NCBI GenBank assembly: GCA_018715725.1
Contig: DVLD01000160.1
Span: 1 to 32,950 of the forward strand
Length of the DNA stretch: 32,950 nt
DNA from: Candidatus Aveggerthella excrementigallinarum
Lineage (GTDB): Bacteria; Actinomycetota; Coriobacteriia; Coriobacteriales; Eggerthellaceae
Direction of reading: 5' to 3'
Positions 18,532 to 26,796 of the stretch are shown in pieces. Positions within the stretch are counted from its first letter, which is position 1. Each line of letters begins with the position of its first letter. The position numbers and the translations under genes are program-made. The notes beneath the pieces were generated by a model, which had not been told where the DNA came from, made no database searches, and was given only the letters and a program-made list of their open reading frames with translations.

Positions 18532-18792
18532 GGCCTACTTCCCCGCAGTTTCACAACGCGCCCGCTTGGGCGGCTTGGTGAAAGCAAGGTCATAACTCAT
18601 ATCGCAGAGAATCGGCGGCTCCATCGCATGGTCGCAACAAGACGGATTGAATAATGCTCACAAACCCCCAGTTCATCGGCGTTGATAAAGCCTTTTGACA
18701 GAGTGATTCTCCCTCGATTCGTCCTTTGCCAAAGACGTTTGGTGGTACAGTCGCTTCCATTCCGCCACATTTCCAATCAGAAGGGAGCGCCC

Positions 18793-19389
18793 GTGGAGCT
18801 AGGCAGCCACATCAAGGATCATCGTGCGCGCCGGGGCATGTCTCAGGAGCAGCTTGCCGAGGCGATTTTCGTCTCGCGCCAAACAATCTCAAACTGGGAG
18901 ACCGACCGCACCTATCCCGATGTGCACAGTCTGTTGCTCCTGAGCAATCTCTTCGAGGTAAGCGTCGATGAGCTGATCAAAGGAGATGTGGAAGAAATGA
19001 AGGCGATTCTCAGTGCGGAAGCGAAGCGGATGAACAAGCTCGGGGCGGTCATGATAGTCTGCGGGGCAGCTCTGGTCGTTTGGGTTATAGTGACCTGCCT
19101 GATTGACTTGAGCTGGCCCGTGATTCTGATCCCCGCCATCGCGCTCTTCATCCCAGTGGCAGTGTGCGCCAGCATGGTGGAGAAGATCAAGCATGACAAC
19201 CAACTGTTCACCTACCGCGCGTACGATGCGTTCATGCACGGAAAGGACCCTGAGGTGCTGAGCGAAGAGAACCAACGGGCGGGCAAGTTCTGGTGGAGCA
19301 AGCTCGCAGCAAAGACCTTGGCAGCCGCCGTCATAGGCGCCTGCTGCGGCTGGGGAGCCTTCAGCATCCTGGGAAGGTTACTCAGTTAG
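18793..19389 (+). CDS. XRE-family HTH regulator with C-terminal membrane domain
   Basis: GTG start after AGAAGGGAG; HTH MSQEQLAEAIFVSRQTISNWETDRTYPDVHSLLLLSNLFEVSVDELIKGD, then TM segments. Confidence 0.85.
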   Translation: MELGSHIKDHRARRGMSQEQLAEAIFVSRQTISNWETDRTYPDVHSLLLLSNLFEVSVDELIKGDVEEMKAILSAEAKRMNKLGAVMIVCGAALVVWVIVTCLIDLSWPVILIPAIALFIPVAVCASMVEKIKHDNQLFTYRAYDAFMHGKDPEVLSEENQRAGKFWWSKLAAKTLAAAVIGACCGWGAFSILGRLLS

Positions 19390-19424
19390 ACCGCTTTCCG
19401 CCGCCCCAGGGGGCACACGGCCCG

Positions 19425-19437
19425 AAGGGACAGGTAC
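19425..19437. repeat. REP-like half element
   Basis: AAGGGACAGGTAC, resembling the GGGACAGG-type REP core; no full palindrome here. Confidence 0.35.
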
Positions 19438-19471
19438 ATGGGCTATTATGCCGACTGCTCAATTCAACACC

Positions 19472-19502
19472 AACGAGAAAGGGGTCTGCCCCTTTTCTCG
19501 TT
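19472..19502. repeat. REP-like hairpin
   Basis: AACGAGAAAGGGG-TCTG-CCCCTTTTCTCGTT, near-perfect (one-base bulge). Confidence 0.65.
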
Positions 19503-19519
19503 CGCCTGCGCCTCCGTCA

Positions 19520-19556
19520 TGTCTGCCGGCCGGTATAATCTTCCGTCCGGCAGACA
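19520..19556. promoter_or_regulatory. Palindrome flanking a -10 element upstream of the MNT-HEPN-like gene
   Basis: TGTCTGCCGG (19520-19529) and CCGGCAGACA (19547-19556), perfect 10-bp arms; TATAAT at 19534-19539 lies between them. Confidence 0.6.
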
Positions 19557-19571
19557 CAGAAAGGACCCTCT

Positions 19572-20234
19572 ATGGACGCGTTCGCATGGGCAGAAGAGGC
19601 GAAAGAAAAGCTGCAGGCGGAGTTCGGGAATCGCCTGCGCTTCGTTGGGCTTCAAGGAAGCCGCGCGCGGGGCGAGGCGCGCGAAGGCAGCGATATCGAC
19701 CTTGTGGTGCTGCTTGACCGCGTGGACGCTGACGACCTCGCGCGCTACTGCACCGTCGTGCAGTCGATGCCGCAAAGCGAGCTCGCCTGCGGGTTCGTCG
19801 GCTCCGAACGAGCGCTTGCCGCATGGCCGCGTCATGAGCTTTTCCAGTTCTACCACGACACGCATGCGCTCTTCGGCGGACTCCCCGACGTCGAGGCGTT
19901 CACGAAGGCCGACGCCCTCGATGCCGCCCGCATCGGCGCCTCTGGAATCTATCACGCCGCCTGCCACGCCTCCGTCTTCGACGGCGATGCCGCGGACGGC
20001 GTCTTGGAGCAGCTCTTCAAGGGGGCATTCTTCACGCTGCAAGCGCTGCAGTTTGCCCGGACGGGCACCTACCCGCGCACGAAGGCCGAGCTTGCCGCCC
20101 AGCTTGAAGGTGACGAGGCGCGCATCCTCGAAATCGGCCGCGACTGGAGCGCGCACTGTCCCGTGGGCGACATCGAGCGCCGAAAGCTCGTCGACCTGCT
20201 CTTACGCTGGTCGGAAAGCATCATTGCCGGATAA
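19572..20234 (+). CDS. Nucleotidyltransferase (MNT) domain fused to HEPN-like domain
   Basis: GSRARGEAREGSDID matches GSX10DXD; C-terminal half resembles HEPN (FFTLQALQFARTGTYPRTKAELAAQL ... GRDWSAHCP). Confidence 0.75.
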   Translation: MDAFAWAEEAKEKLQAEFGNRLRFVGLQGSRARGEAREGSDIDLVVLLDRVDADDLARYCTVVQSMPQSELACGFVGSERALAAWPRHELFQFYHDTHALFGGLPDVEAFTKADALDAARIGASGIYHAACHASVFDGDAADGVLEQLFKGAFFTLQALQFARTGTYPRTKAELAAQLEGDEARILEIGRDWSAHCPVGDIERRKLVDLLLRWSESIIAG

Positions 20235-20235
20235 A

Positions 20236-20264
20236 TGTGAAAAAGGGACAGTCCCTTTTTCACA
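20236..20264. terminator. Perfect hairpin, terminator or REP-like, between convergent genes
   Basis: TGTGAAAAAGGGAC-A-GTCCCTTTTTCACA, 14-bp arms; overlaps the stop codon of the minus-strand kinase (20260-20262). Confidence 0.7.
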
Positions 20265-21177
20265 TCGCGGCAGGAAGGCGCACCATGATGGAGAGGAATC
20301 CGCGGCTGGCCACCGCCGCGACGGACCCGCCCATGCGCTTGCAGAGGCTCGCGACAATCGCGAGCCCCAGCCCCGACCCGCCGCCGGAGCGCGCGCCGTC
20401 AGCGCGGTAGAAGCGCTCGAACAGGCGGTCGGCTTCGATGGCGTCAGCGCCCTCCACCTTGTTGGAGAAGACCAGCTCAACCATGCCGCCCTCTCCCCTG
20501 TCGCCAGGCGGAAGAAGGCGTTGCGCAATCGTGGGCGCGGAAGCACCATGCCGCAGCGCGTTGGCGAGCAGGTTGGAGAAGACGCGGGAAAGCGCCTCGG
20601 GGTCGGCAAGAACCGCCGCCCCGTCGTCCTCGAAGTCGATGGCGGGCTCCCAGCCACGCTCGGCGAACTGTGGGTACGCGCCGGCAAGCACCTCCGCCAG
20701 GATAGGGAGCACCTCGACCGGCTCGCACGCGAGAGGGCTGTCGGAGTCGGCCGCCTTCGCGTAGTCGAACAGCCGGTCGGTGAGCTCGCGCATGGCGGAC
20801 AGGCGCGACGACGCCTCGCGCAGGCAGCGCTCCCGCTCGGCAGGACTCGTGCTGCGCCCGTGGAGTTGCAGGTAGCCCTGGGCGCCGGCAAGCGGCGTGC
20901 GGATGTCGTGGGAGAGCGCGGCAAGGTCGCGCTGGAACGCCTCCTGCCGCTCGCCGAGGGCAGCGCGCTCATCGCGCAGGGCATCCATCTCGTCGTTGAC
21001 AGCGGCAGCGACCGACGAGACGCCAGGCGTCGAGAACGACACGGTGGCCCGCTCGTTGGCGCTGCGGTCATCCCGCCGCAGGAAGCGCGCGAGGCGGCCG
21101 AGCTCGCGCTCATAGAGCGCGACGGCACCGATCAGCGCGACCGCCAGCGCTATCGCCACCATCCAGCCCAAATCCAC
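20260..21177 (-). CDS. Sensor histidine kinase with minimal N-terminal membrane anchor
   Basis: H-box ALSHDIRTPLAGAQGYLQL, N-box FSNLLANALRHG, G-box GSGLGLAIVASL; GTG start after GGAAAGGAGG. Confidence 0.9.
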   Translation of the reverse strand: MDLGWMVAIALAVALIGAVALYERELGRLARFLRRDDRSANERATVSFSTPGVSSVAAAVNDEMDALRDERAALGERQEAFQRDLAALSHDIRTPLAGAQGYLQLHGRSTSPAERERCLREASSRLSAMRELTDRLFDYAKAADSDSPLACEPVEVLPILAEVLAGAYPQFAERGWEPAIDFEDDGAAVLADPEALSRVFSNLLANALRHGASAPTIAQRLLPPGDRGEGGMVELVFSNKVEGADAIEADRLFERFYRADGARSGGGSGLGLAIVASLCKRMGGSVAAVASRGFLSIMVRLPAAM

Positions 21178-21232
21178 CCCGCCTCCTTTCCACCCGCAGC
21201 GCGAACCGCTTTGCCCGAAGTTCGAGGACCCA

Positions 21233-22060
21233 TCATGCCAAGCGCCGACGGCGCATGACCAGCGCCCCTGCCGCAACGGCAATCGCGACGGTCGCGAGAG
21301 CGGGCACCACAGCTTCCCCTGGAAGCACCGTCCCGTCGCCCAGCCGCGACAGCATCATGGCAAGGTAGCCGCCGAACACCTGACGCACCTCGTCGGGATG
21401 CCCGGTCACCAGCCCCAGCGCTGCGTAGAGCAGGTTCTCCACCGCCGCGCCTCCGAGCATCAGGCCGGCGACGACGGAGACGGCCTCGCTTCCCGTGAGC
21501 AGCGCCACCACCACGACAACCACCGCATAGGCCGAAACGGCAAGCCACACCTCCGCAAGCCAGGATACCAGCTCGCCGGGCGCCAGCGCCGCGAGGGGAA
21601 ACCCGAGCGCAGCAAGCGATACGACGGAAACGAGCGCGCCCGCAAGAACCGCGAACGCCGCCACGGCAAGCGTCAGCACGCCGGCGGCGAGCGCGTAGTC
21701 ACGCCGAGCGGTCCGTCCCTGGACGATGTTCTTCACGCCCCCGCTCCTCACGTCCTTCGCGAAGAACAGGCTGCAGAAGACCGCCACGAGCATCGCCACG
21801 AAGCTACCGCGCACGAACAGCGCCCCGCACGCCCGCATGAGGTCGACGCCGCCCAATCCAGGCGAGAGGACAGAAAGCCCCAGGGCAACATCGGAGCTCG
21901 TCTCGGACACCGCTGCGGATATCGACGCGTCCGCGCCGATCGCCTTGAGAGCAACGACCCCTCCAACGATGAGGAGCGCGTAGACCGCGGCGAACGCCTT
22001 CCCTATCCGGCCTTTCGCGAGCCGCCATGTCATCGCCTTGAAAAGATTCGCGAATCCCAT
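21233..22060 (-). CDS. ABC transporter permease (LanE/LanG-like)
   Basis: MGFANLFKAMTWRLAKGRIGKAF...; KDVRSGGVKNIVQGRTARRDYALA parallels the next permease (EDFKFGYVKNLVQARGGRTSYAVA). Confidence 0.8.
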   Translation of the reverse strand: MGFANLFKAMTWRLAKGRIGKAFAAVYALLIVGGVVALKAIGADASISAAVSETSSDVALGLSVLSPGLGGVDLMRACGALFVRGSFVAMLVAVFCSLFFAKDVRSGGVKNIVQGRTARRDYALAAGVLTLAVAAFAVLAGALVSVVSLAALGFPLAALAPGELVSWLAEVWLAVSAYAVVVVVVALLTGSEAVSVVAGLMLGGAAVENLLYAALGLVTGHPDEVRQVFGGYLAMMLSRLGDGTVLPGEAVVPALATVAIAVAAGALVMRRRRLA

Positions 22061-22070
22061 GACGCACCCC

Positions 22071-22856
22071 CTACCCGAGGCTCCGGCGGCGCATGACGAG
22101 GACGCATGCGACGCCGACGACGAGCATGGTCGCGCCCGCCTGGACGTAGGCCATCGGATCGCAGATGGCGCCCTGGGCGAGGGTCGCCAGGTCGGTCGCG
22201 AGGTAGCCATCCAGGCAGTCGCGCAGCGCGGCAGGAATGCCGGGAATGTTGGCGAGGACCAGCTTGCAGACGGACTCGACCGTCCCGCCCCCGAGGAAGA
22301 TGGCCGCGAAAACCGCCACGACCTCCGACTTGGTAGCGATCGCGACGAGCGCCGCCACCGTCGCGTACGCGGCGCAGCAGAGCACCGCTTGGATGAACCA
22401 CTGCAGCCCCTCCGCGGCGGACGGCGGGACAGGAGCGTAGCCCTGCAGCCGCAGCGCGCCCTCGACGACGAGCATCCCGAACAACGTCGTCGCCGCGGCA
22501 ATCAACAATGCGCACGCCACGACGGCGACCGCGTACGACGTGCGCCCGCCCCGCGCTTGCACAAGGTTCTTCACGTAGCCGAACTTGAAGTCCTCCGCGA
22601 CGAGCTCGCTCACCGAAACGCCCACGCCCATGGCGGCGAACGAGCCTCCCAGGAACGACACGCCGTAAAGCTGCAGCGAAGGCAGCGGCTCTGCCGGCAC
22701 TTCCACGAACCCCGTCTCCGCGAAGGCAGGCCATACGCCATGAAGCCACAGCGCGAAGGGAGTCGCTGCAGCGATCACGAAGAAGACGATCGCGTAAAAG
22801 AGGGAATAGCGCGACTTCGCGATGCGGAAAAGCTCCGCTCGGATCATGCTAAGCAT
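22071..22856 (-). CDS. ABC transporter permease (LanE/LanG-like)
   Basis: MLSMIRAELFRIAKSRYSLFYAI..., multi-TM; start overlaps ATPase gene end. Confidence 0.8.
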   Translation of the reverse strand: MLSMIRAELFRIAKSRYSLFYAIVFFVIAAATPFALWLHGVWPAFAETGFVEVPAEPLPSLQLYGVSFLGGSFAAMGVGVSVSELVAEDFKFGYVKNLVQARGGRTSYAVAVVACALLIAAATTLFGMLVVEGALRLQGYAPVPPSAAEGLQWFIQAVLCCAAYATVAALVAIATKSEVVAVFAAIFLGGGTVESVCKLVLANIPGIPAALRDCLDGYLATDLATLAQGAICDPMAYVQAGATMLVVGVACVLVMRRRSLG

Positions 22857-23847
22857 GGCGACCGCCCCCTCTCCCGTCGTACCCGCGCGGCGGCTCCGCG
22901 CCTGCCGCCTGCGACCACGCCGCCGCGTCGGGCGCAGGGATGGAGGGATCGGCTCCCATCAGCTCCACGAACAGCTCCTCGATGTCGCGCTCGTGGACGA
23001 ACAGCTCGGTCACCGCGATGCCCGCCTGCGCGAGCGCGGCGCCTGCCGCCTCCGCCGTGACACCGCCCTCGGCGCGGATGGCGTCGTCGGGCATGAGGGA
23101 GAAGCGCGCCGTCGGGAAGGCATCCTCAAGCCGCGCGAGCGCGAGCTGGGGTTCGACCGCGCGCACGCTCAGGTAGTCGGCGCACTCAGCATCCACCTCG
23201 GCGGCGGTCATCTCGCGCACGAGGCGGCCGTCGCGGATGACGCCATAGCAGGTGACCATGCGCTCGAGCTGGTCGAGCACGTGAGAGCTTACGAACACCG
23301 TGAGCGAGCGCACGCGCGCCAGGTTCATGATGGTCGTGCGCACCTCGCGCACCGCCTGCGGGTCGAGCCCGTTGAACGGCTCGTCGAGCAACAGCAGGTC
23401 GGGCGAGCCCACCAGCGCGATCGCCAGGCCCAGGCGCTGCTTCATGCCGAGCGAGTAGGTCTTGGCGCGCTTCTTGGCGACGGCGGCCAGCCCCACGATC
23501 TCGAGCGCCTCCATGCTGGCGGCGCGCGCCCGGGGCACGCCGAGCGCGAGCGCGCGCACCATCACGTTGTCCAAGCCGGTGAGCCCCGGGTAAATCCCCG
23601 GGCTCTCGATGAGCGCGCCCAAGCGACGGCTCGTGCACCCTGGCGCTTGGCGCTCGCCCAGGATCTCGATCTCGCCCGCCGTGGGCAGCACCAGCCCCGC
23701 GAGCATCTTCATGAGCGTGGACTTGCCCGCGCCGTTGCGCCCGACGAAGCCGTAGATCTCGCCCGCGCCCACGGTGAGGCTCACCCCGTCGACGGCGCGC
23801 TTGGCGCCGTAGGCCTTGGTCAGGTTGGATGTCCTTATCGCATCCAT
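22849..23847 (-). CDS. ABC transporter ATP-binding protein (LanF/BcrA-like)
   Basis: GRNGAGKSTLMKMLAGL, YSLGMKQRLGLAIAL, LLLLDEPFNGLDP. Confidence 0.93.
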   Translation of the reverse strand: MDAIRTSNLTKAYGAKRAVDGVSLTVGAGEIYGFVGRNGAGKSTLMKMLAGLVLPTAGEIEILGERQAPGCTSRRLGALIESPGIYPGLTGLDNVMVRALALGVPRARAASMEALEIVGLAAVAKKRAKTYSLGMKQRLGLAIALVGSPDLLLLDEPFNGLDPQAVREVRTTIMNLARVRSLTVFVSSHVLDQLERMVTCYGVIRDGRLVREMTAAEVDAECADYLSVRAVEPQLALARLEDAFPTARFSLMPDDAIRAEGGVTAEAAGAALAQAGIAVTELFVHERDIEELFVELMGADPSIPAPDAAAWSQAAGAEPPRGYDGRGGGRHA

Positions 23848-23900
23848 TCGCCATCCTTTCTCGCCATCGTCAAATCCGATAGCTCGAGTATGGAAGGCGA

Positions 23901-23936
23901 AGGTTCACGAACCTCCCGCGAAGTTTTAAGAAAGTT
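23901..23936. promoter_or_regulatory. Candidate operator upstream of the ABC operon
   Basis: Palindrome AGGTTC-AC-GAACCT (23901-23914) and direct repeat AAGTT-N6-AAGTT (23921-23925, 23932-23936; 11-bp period) upstream of 23847. Confidence 0.4.
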
Positions 23937-24054
23937 GCAAGATTCGCCTTCGGGGCTTTGCGGCTCACATCGCCTCCCTCCATCGGCGAATCCCCACGCC
24001 GCACCATGCGGCCGCCCGCTGCGTCCCCGCGTCGCAACCTCGGCTGCCGCCTTT

Positions 24055-24810
24055 TCACGCCGAAGGCTCATCGGCAAGCTTGAACCCGATACCCCACACC
24101 GTCTCGATATAGCCCTCGGTACCGCTGCCTTTGAGCTTTGAGCGAATGTTGGAAACGTGCGTGCTGATGGCCTTCTCCTCCACCACGGCGTCCTCGTTCC
24201 ACACCGCACGGTACAGCTCGCGCTTGGTGAACACCTTGCGGGGACGCCGCATGAAGGAGGCCACGATGTCGAACTCGGTACGCGTGAGCGCGACCGTCTC
24301 CCCCGCCACCTCGAAGCGGCGCGCCTCTGGGAACAGCCGCCATGCGCCGTGCTCTAAGGGCCTCTCCTCGGCATCGGCGGCGCTTGCGCCTCCTGCGTCG
24401 CCCGGCGCACCCGGGAAGAATCCCGCGCGGCGCAGCAGCGCCTCCACACGCGCCATCAGCTCGTCAAGGTCGAACGGCTTCACCAGGTAGTCGTCGGCCC
24501 CCATGCGCAAAAGCGCCACGCGGTCGACCACCTGCGCCTTGGCGGACGTCACAAGGATTGGCGCCGTGCCCTTCGAGCGGACGAGCGCCACCACGTCCTC
24601 GCCGGGCATCCCCGGCAGCATGAGGTCGCACACGAACAGGTCGAACGGCTCGCCCGACTCAATGAGAAGCTTCGCCTCCGTGCCCGAATAGGCGGGCGTG
24701 CAGGCGAATCCCGCACCGGACAGCGTGGAGCAGACGACGTCGCTGATGGAGGCGTCGTCCTCGACGACGAGAATGCGGGCTACGCCGCTTTCCGTTCCCT
24801 TCTCAAGCAT
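24055..24810 (-). CDS. OmpR-family response regulator
   Basis: Receiver (VEDDASISD, DLFVCDLMLPGMPGED, KPFDLDELMARV) and winged helix (LTRTEFDIVASFMRRPRKVFTKRELYRAVW...ISTHVSNIRSKL). Confidence 0.95.
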   Translation of the reverse strand: MLEKGTESGVARILVVEDDASISDVVCSTLSGAGFACTPAYSGTEAKLLIESGEPFDLFVCDLMLPGMPGEDVVALVRSKGTAPILVTSAKAQVVDRVALLRMGADDYLVKPFDLDELMARVEALLRRAGFFPGAPGDAGGASAADAEERPLEHGAWRLFPEARRFEVAGETVALTRTEFDIVASFMRRPRKVFTKRELYRAVWNEDAVVEEKAISTHVSNIRSKLKGSGTEGYIETVWGIGFKLADEPSA

Positions 24811-24908
24811 GCCGACCCCCTCGCGCGCCTTCGCCGTGAATGCGATTGAAGTGACTATAAGCCACCGACCATCTTACCAGCATGCACGCCGCACCTGCTT
24901 TCGGGTGC

Positions 24909-25394
24909 TCAGTCCGCCTTCGCAAGCTGCGTCAGGGTGTCGCCCGCAATGCGGTAGACGGTCCAATCCGCCATGGGCTCCGCTCCGAGCGACAGGTAGA
25001 AATCAATGCTCGGCTTGTTCCAATCGAGGCACCACCACTCCAAGCGCCCGCACCCGCGCTCCACCGCAATCGACGCGAGCTTCTTCAAGAGGGCCTTACC
25101 GTACCCCTTGCCGCGGCGCTCCGGCTTGACGTACAGGTCCTCCAGGTAGACACCCGCGCGGCCAAGGAAGGTCGAGAAGTTATGGAAGAACAAGGCGAAG
25201 CCCACTTCTTCTTCGCCCTGAAGCGCGAAAATCACCTCTGCCTTCTCCTTGTCGAACAGCCATTCCTCGAGCGTGGCCTCGTCCGCCACGACCTCGTCCA
25301 GCATGCCCTCGTAGTCGGCAAGCTCCTTGATGAACCGCAGGATGAGCGGGACGTCCTTCCGCTCCGCGCTCCGAAATGCCACGTGTGTGCTCAT
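24909..25394 (-). CDS. GNAT N-acetyltransferase, SSAT (diamine/thialysine acetyltransferase)-like
   Basis: YLEDLYVKPERRGKGYGKALLKKLASIAVERGCGRLEWWCLDWNKPSIDFYLSLGA. Confidence 0.88.
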   Translation of the reverse strand: MSTHVAFRSAERKDVPLILRFIKELADYEGMLDEVVADEATLEEWLFDKEKAEVIFALQGEEEVGFALFFHNFSTFLGRAGVYLEDLYVKPERRGKGYGKALLKKLASIAVERGCGRLEWWCLDWNKPSIDFYLSLGAEPMADWTVYRIAGDTLTQLAKAD

Positions 25395-25548
25395 ATGCCC
25401 TACCCTTTCGAACGAACAGGGCTCTATTGTGCACGATGCAAGGCAAAACTTCGAGCACGCCCCCCTCGACCGCCATTGCCTCGGCGATAGCGGCCCCTCT
25501 CTAAGCAATCGAAGAACCGCTGTTCGGGACAGCGGCACGCGTTGCTCT

Positions 25549-26580
25549 TTACTCCTCTTTTCCGAACGCTTCCCACAGCAGCGTCACGATGCCACAGAGC
25601 AGGGCGCCTGCGGGCCAGGCGACCCAGAACCACATGGCGGACGTGCCCACAGGGTCGAAGGCGTCAGGGTCGGGCGCCGTGAGGACAGGCTCGAACAGAA
25701 GCGCGAGGCCGACGATGGTCGCGACGATCATGATGGAGCCGCACACCGCGCCCAGTTTCTTGCCATGGCGCTTGCGGGCCAGCAGCGCGTCTTTCACCTC
25801 GGCGTCCACCCGCGCGTTCACGATCTCCTCGACCTCGAGCTCGTCGGCAGCGTCCTTGTTGTACTCCGCCACGTTCGTGCGGCCGAGCAGCATCCCGTAA
25901 TGCACGATATTCCACGCGCCGAGCGCGATGAAGAACAGGAGGAAGAACAGCGCCCGGCTCTCGTCCTGCTCCTCGAGCACGATCAGGAGGCCGATGCCGG
26001 CGAAGATGAACGCGATGCCGGCGATAAGCCCCGCCGAGAACGACTTGCGAGCGCGGGCGCGGTCGTCCTCGGTGTAGAAATCCTCCACGTAAGGGTGCGC
26101 CTTCACGAACGCGGCGTGCGCCATGCCAGCGGGGACAAGGAACGCGAGCCCCGCAAGCACGCCTGCCAGCACGATGATGACGAACAGCGCTTCGTTGCCG
26201 TTGTGCGCGCCGAGGTCGATCGCCCCTTCGAACAGAAACGCGACCGCGATGCCGACGAGGATGGCGGCGACGCCCGTCGGCACCTTCCGCGCCAGCATGC
26301 GCTGGTGCTCGTCGTAGCCGCAGACGTCCGCCGGCGGGCTGGACGGCGCTGCCGAGGCGCCTTCCGCAGGAGACCGCCCGGTGAGGTCGCCCTTCACGAG
26401 GTCGTCGAGCGAGCATTCGAAGATGTCGCACATCTTGAGCAGCTTGTCCATTTCCGGATAAGAGCGCTCGGCCTCCCACTTGGTCACGGACTGGCGGGAC
26501 ACCCCGAGCAGCATGGCAAGCTGCTCCTGGGTCATATTGCGCTCAGCGCGCAGCGCTTGGAGGTTGTTTCGGAAGCTCAC
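25549..26580 (-). CDS. XRE-family HTH regulator with C-terminal multi-pass membrane domain
   Basis: MTQEQLAMLLGVSRQSVTKWEAERSYPEMDKLLKMCDIFECSLDDLVKGD, followed by several TM helices. Confidence 0.88.
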   Translation of the reverse strand: MSFRNNLQALRAERNMTQEQLAMLLGVSRQSVTKWEAERSYPEMDKLLKMCDIFECSLDDLVKGDLTGRSPAEGASAAPSSPPADVCGYDEHQRMLARKVPTGVAAILVGIAVAFLFEGAIDLGAHNGNEALFVIIVLAGVLAGLAFLVPAGMAHAAFVKAHPYVEDFYTEDDRARARKSFSAGLIAGIAFIFAGIGLLIVLEEQDESRALFFLLFFIALGAWNIVHYGMLLGRTNVAEYNKDAADELEVEEIVNARVDAEVKDALLARKRHGKKLGAVCGSIMIVATIVGLALLFEPVLTAPDPDAFDPVGTSAMWFWVAWPAGALLCGIVTLLWEAFGKEE

Positions 26581-26796
26581 GGCAGGTCCTTTCGTTCAAG
26601 CCGCGACGCCGTTTCGGCGCGCGTCGTCTGTCTTCGTGCCGGCGATTCGAATTGTGAGGCAACAGACCCGCCAAATCCACCAACCAGGAGCTTCATTATG
26701 GGCACCGCGCAGGCACCCTACGGTTGCAAAGGCCTGGTCACACGCGAGGAAGGCGATACCGGCCCAGCAAGGAGCACACGCAATGCCGACCAGCCG

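Noticed and set aside
18559-18572. CGCCC-GCTT-GGGCG hairpin after the lipoprotein gene
   Set aside because: Only 5-bp arms and no T-tract; common by chance in high-GC DNA
18729-18742. CCAAA-GACG-TTTGG upstream of the XRE gene
   Set aside because: Short palindrome, no supporting promoter geometry
19438-21258. 606-aa plus-strand ORF spanning the MNT-HEPN gene and kinase
   Set aside because: Crosses two well-supported genes in other frames; Arg/Ser/Ala-rich artefact
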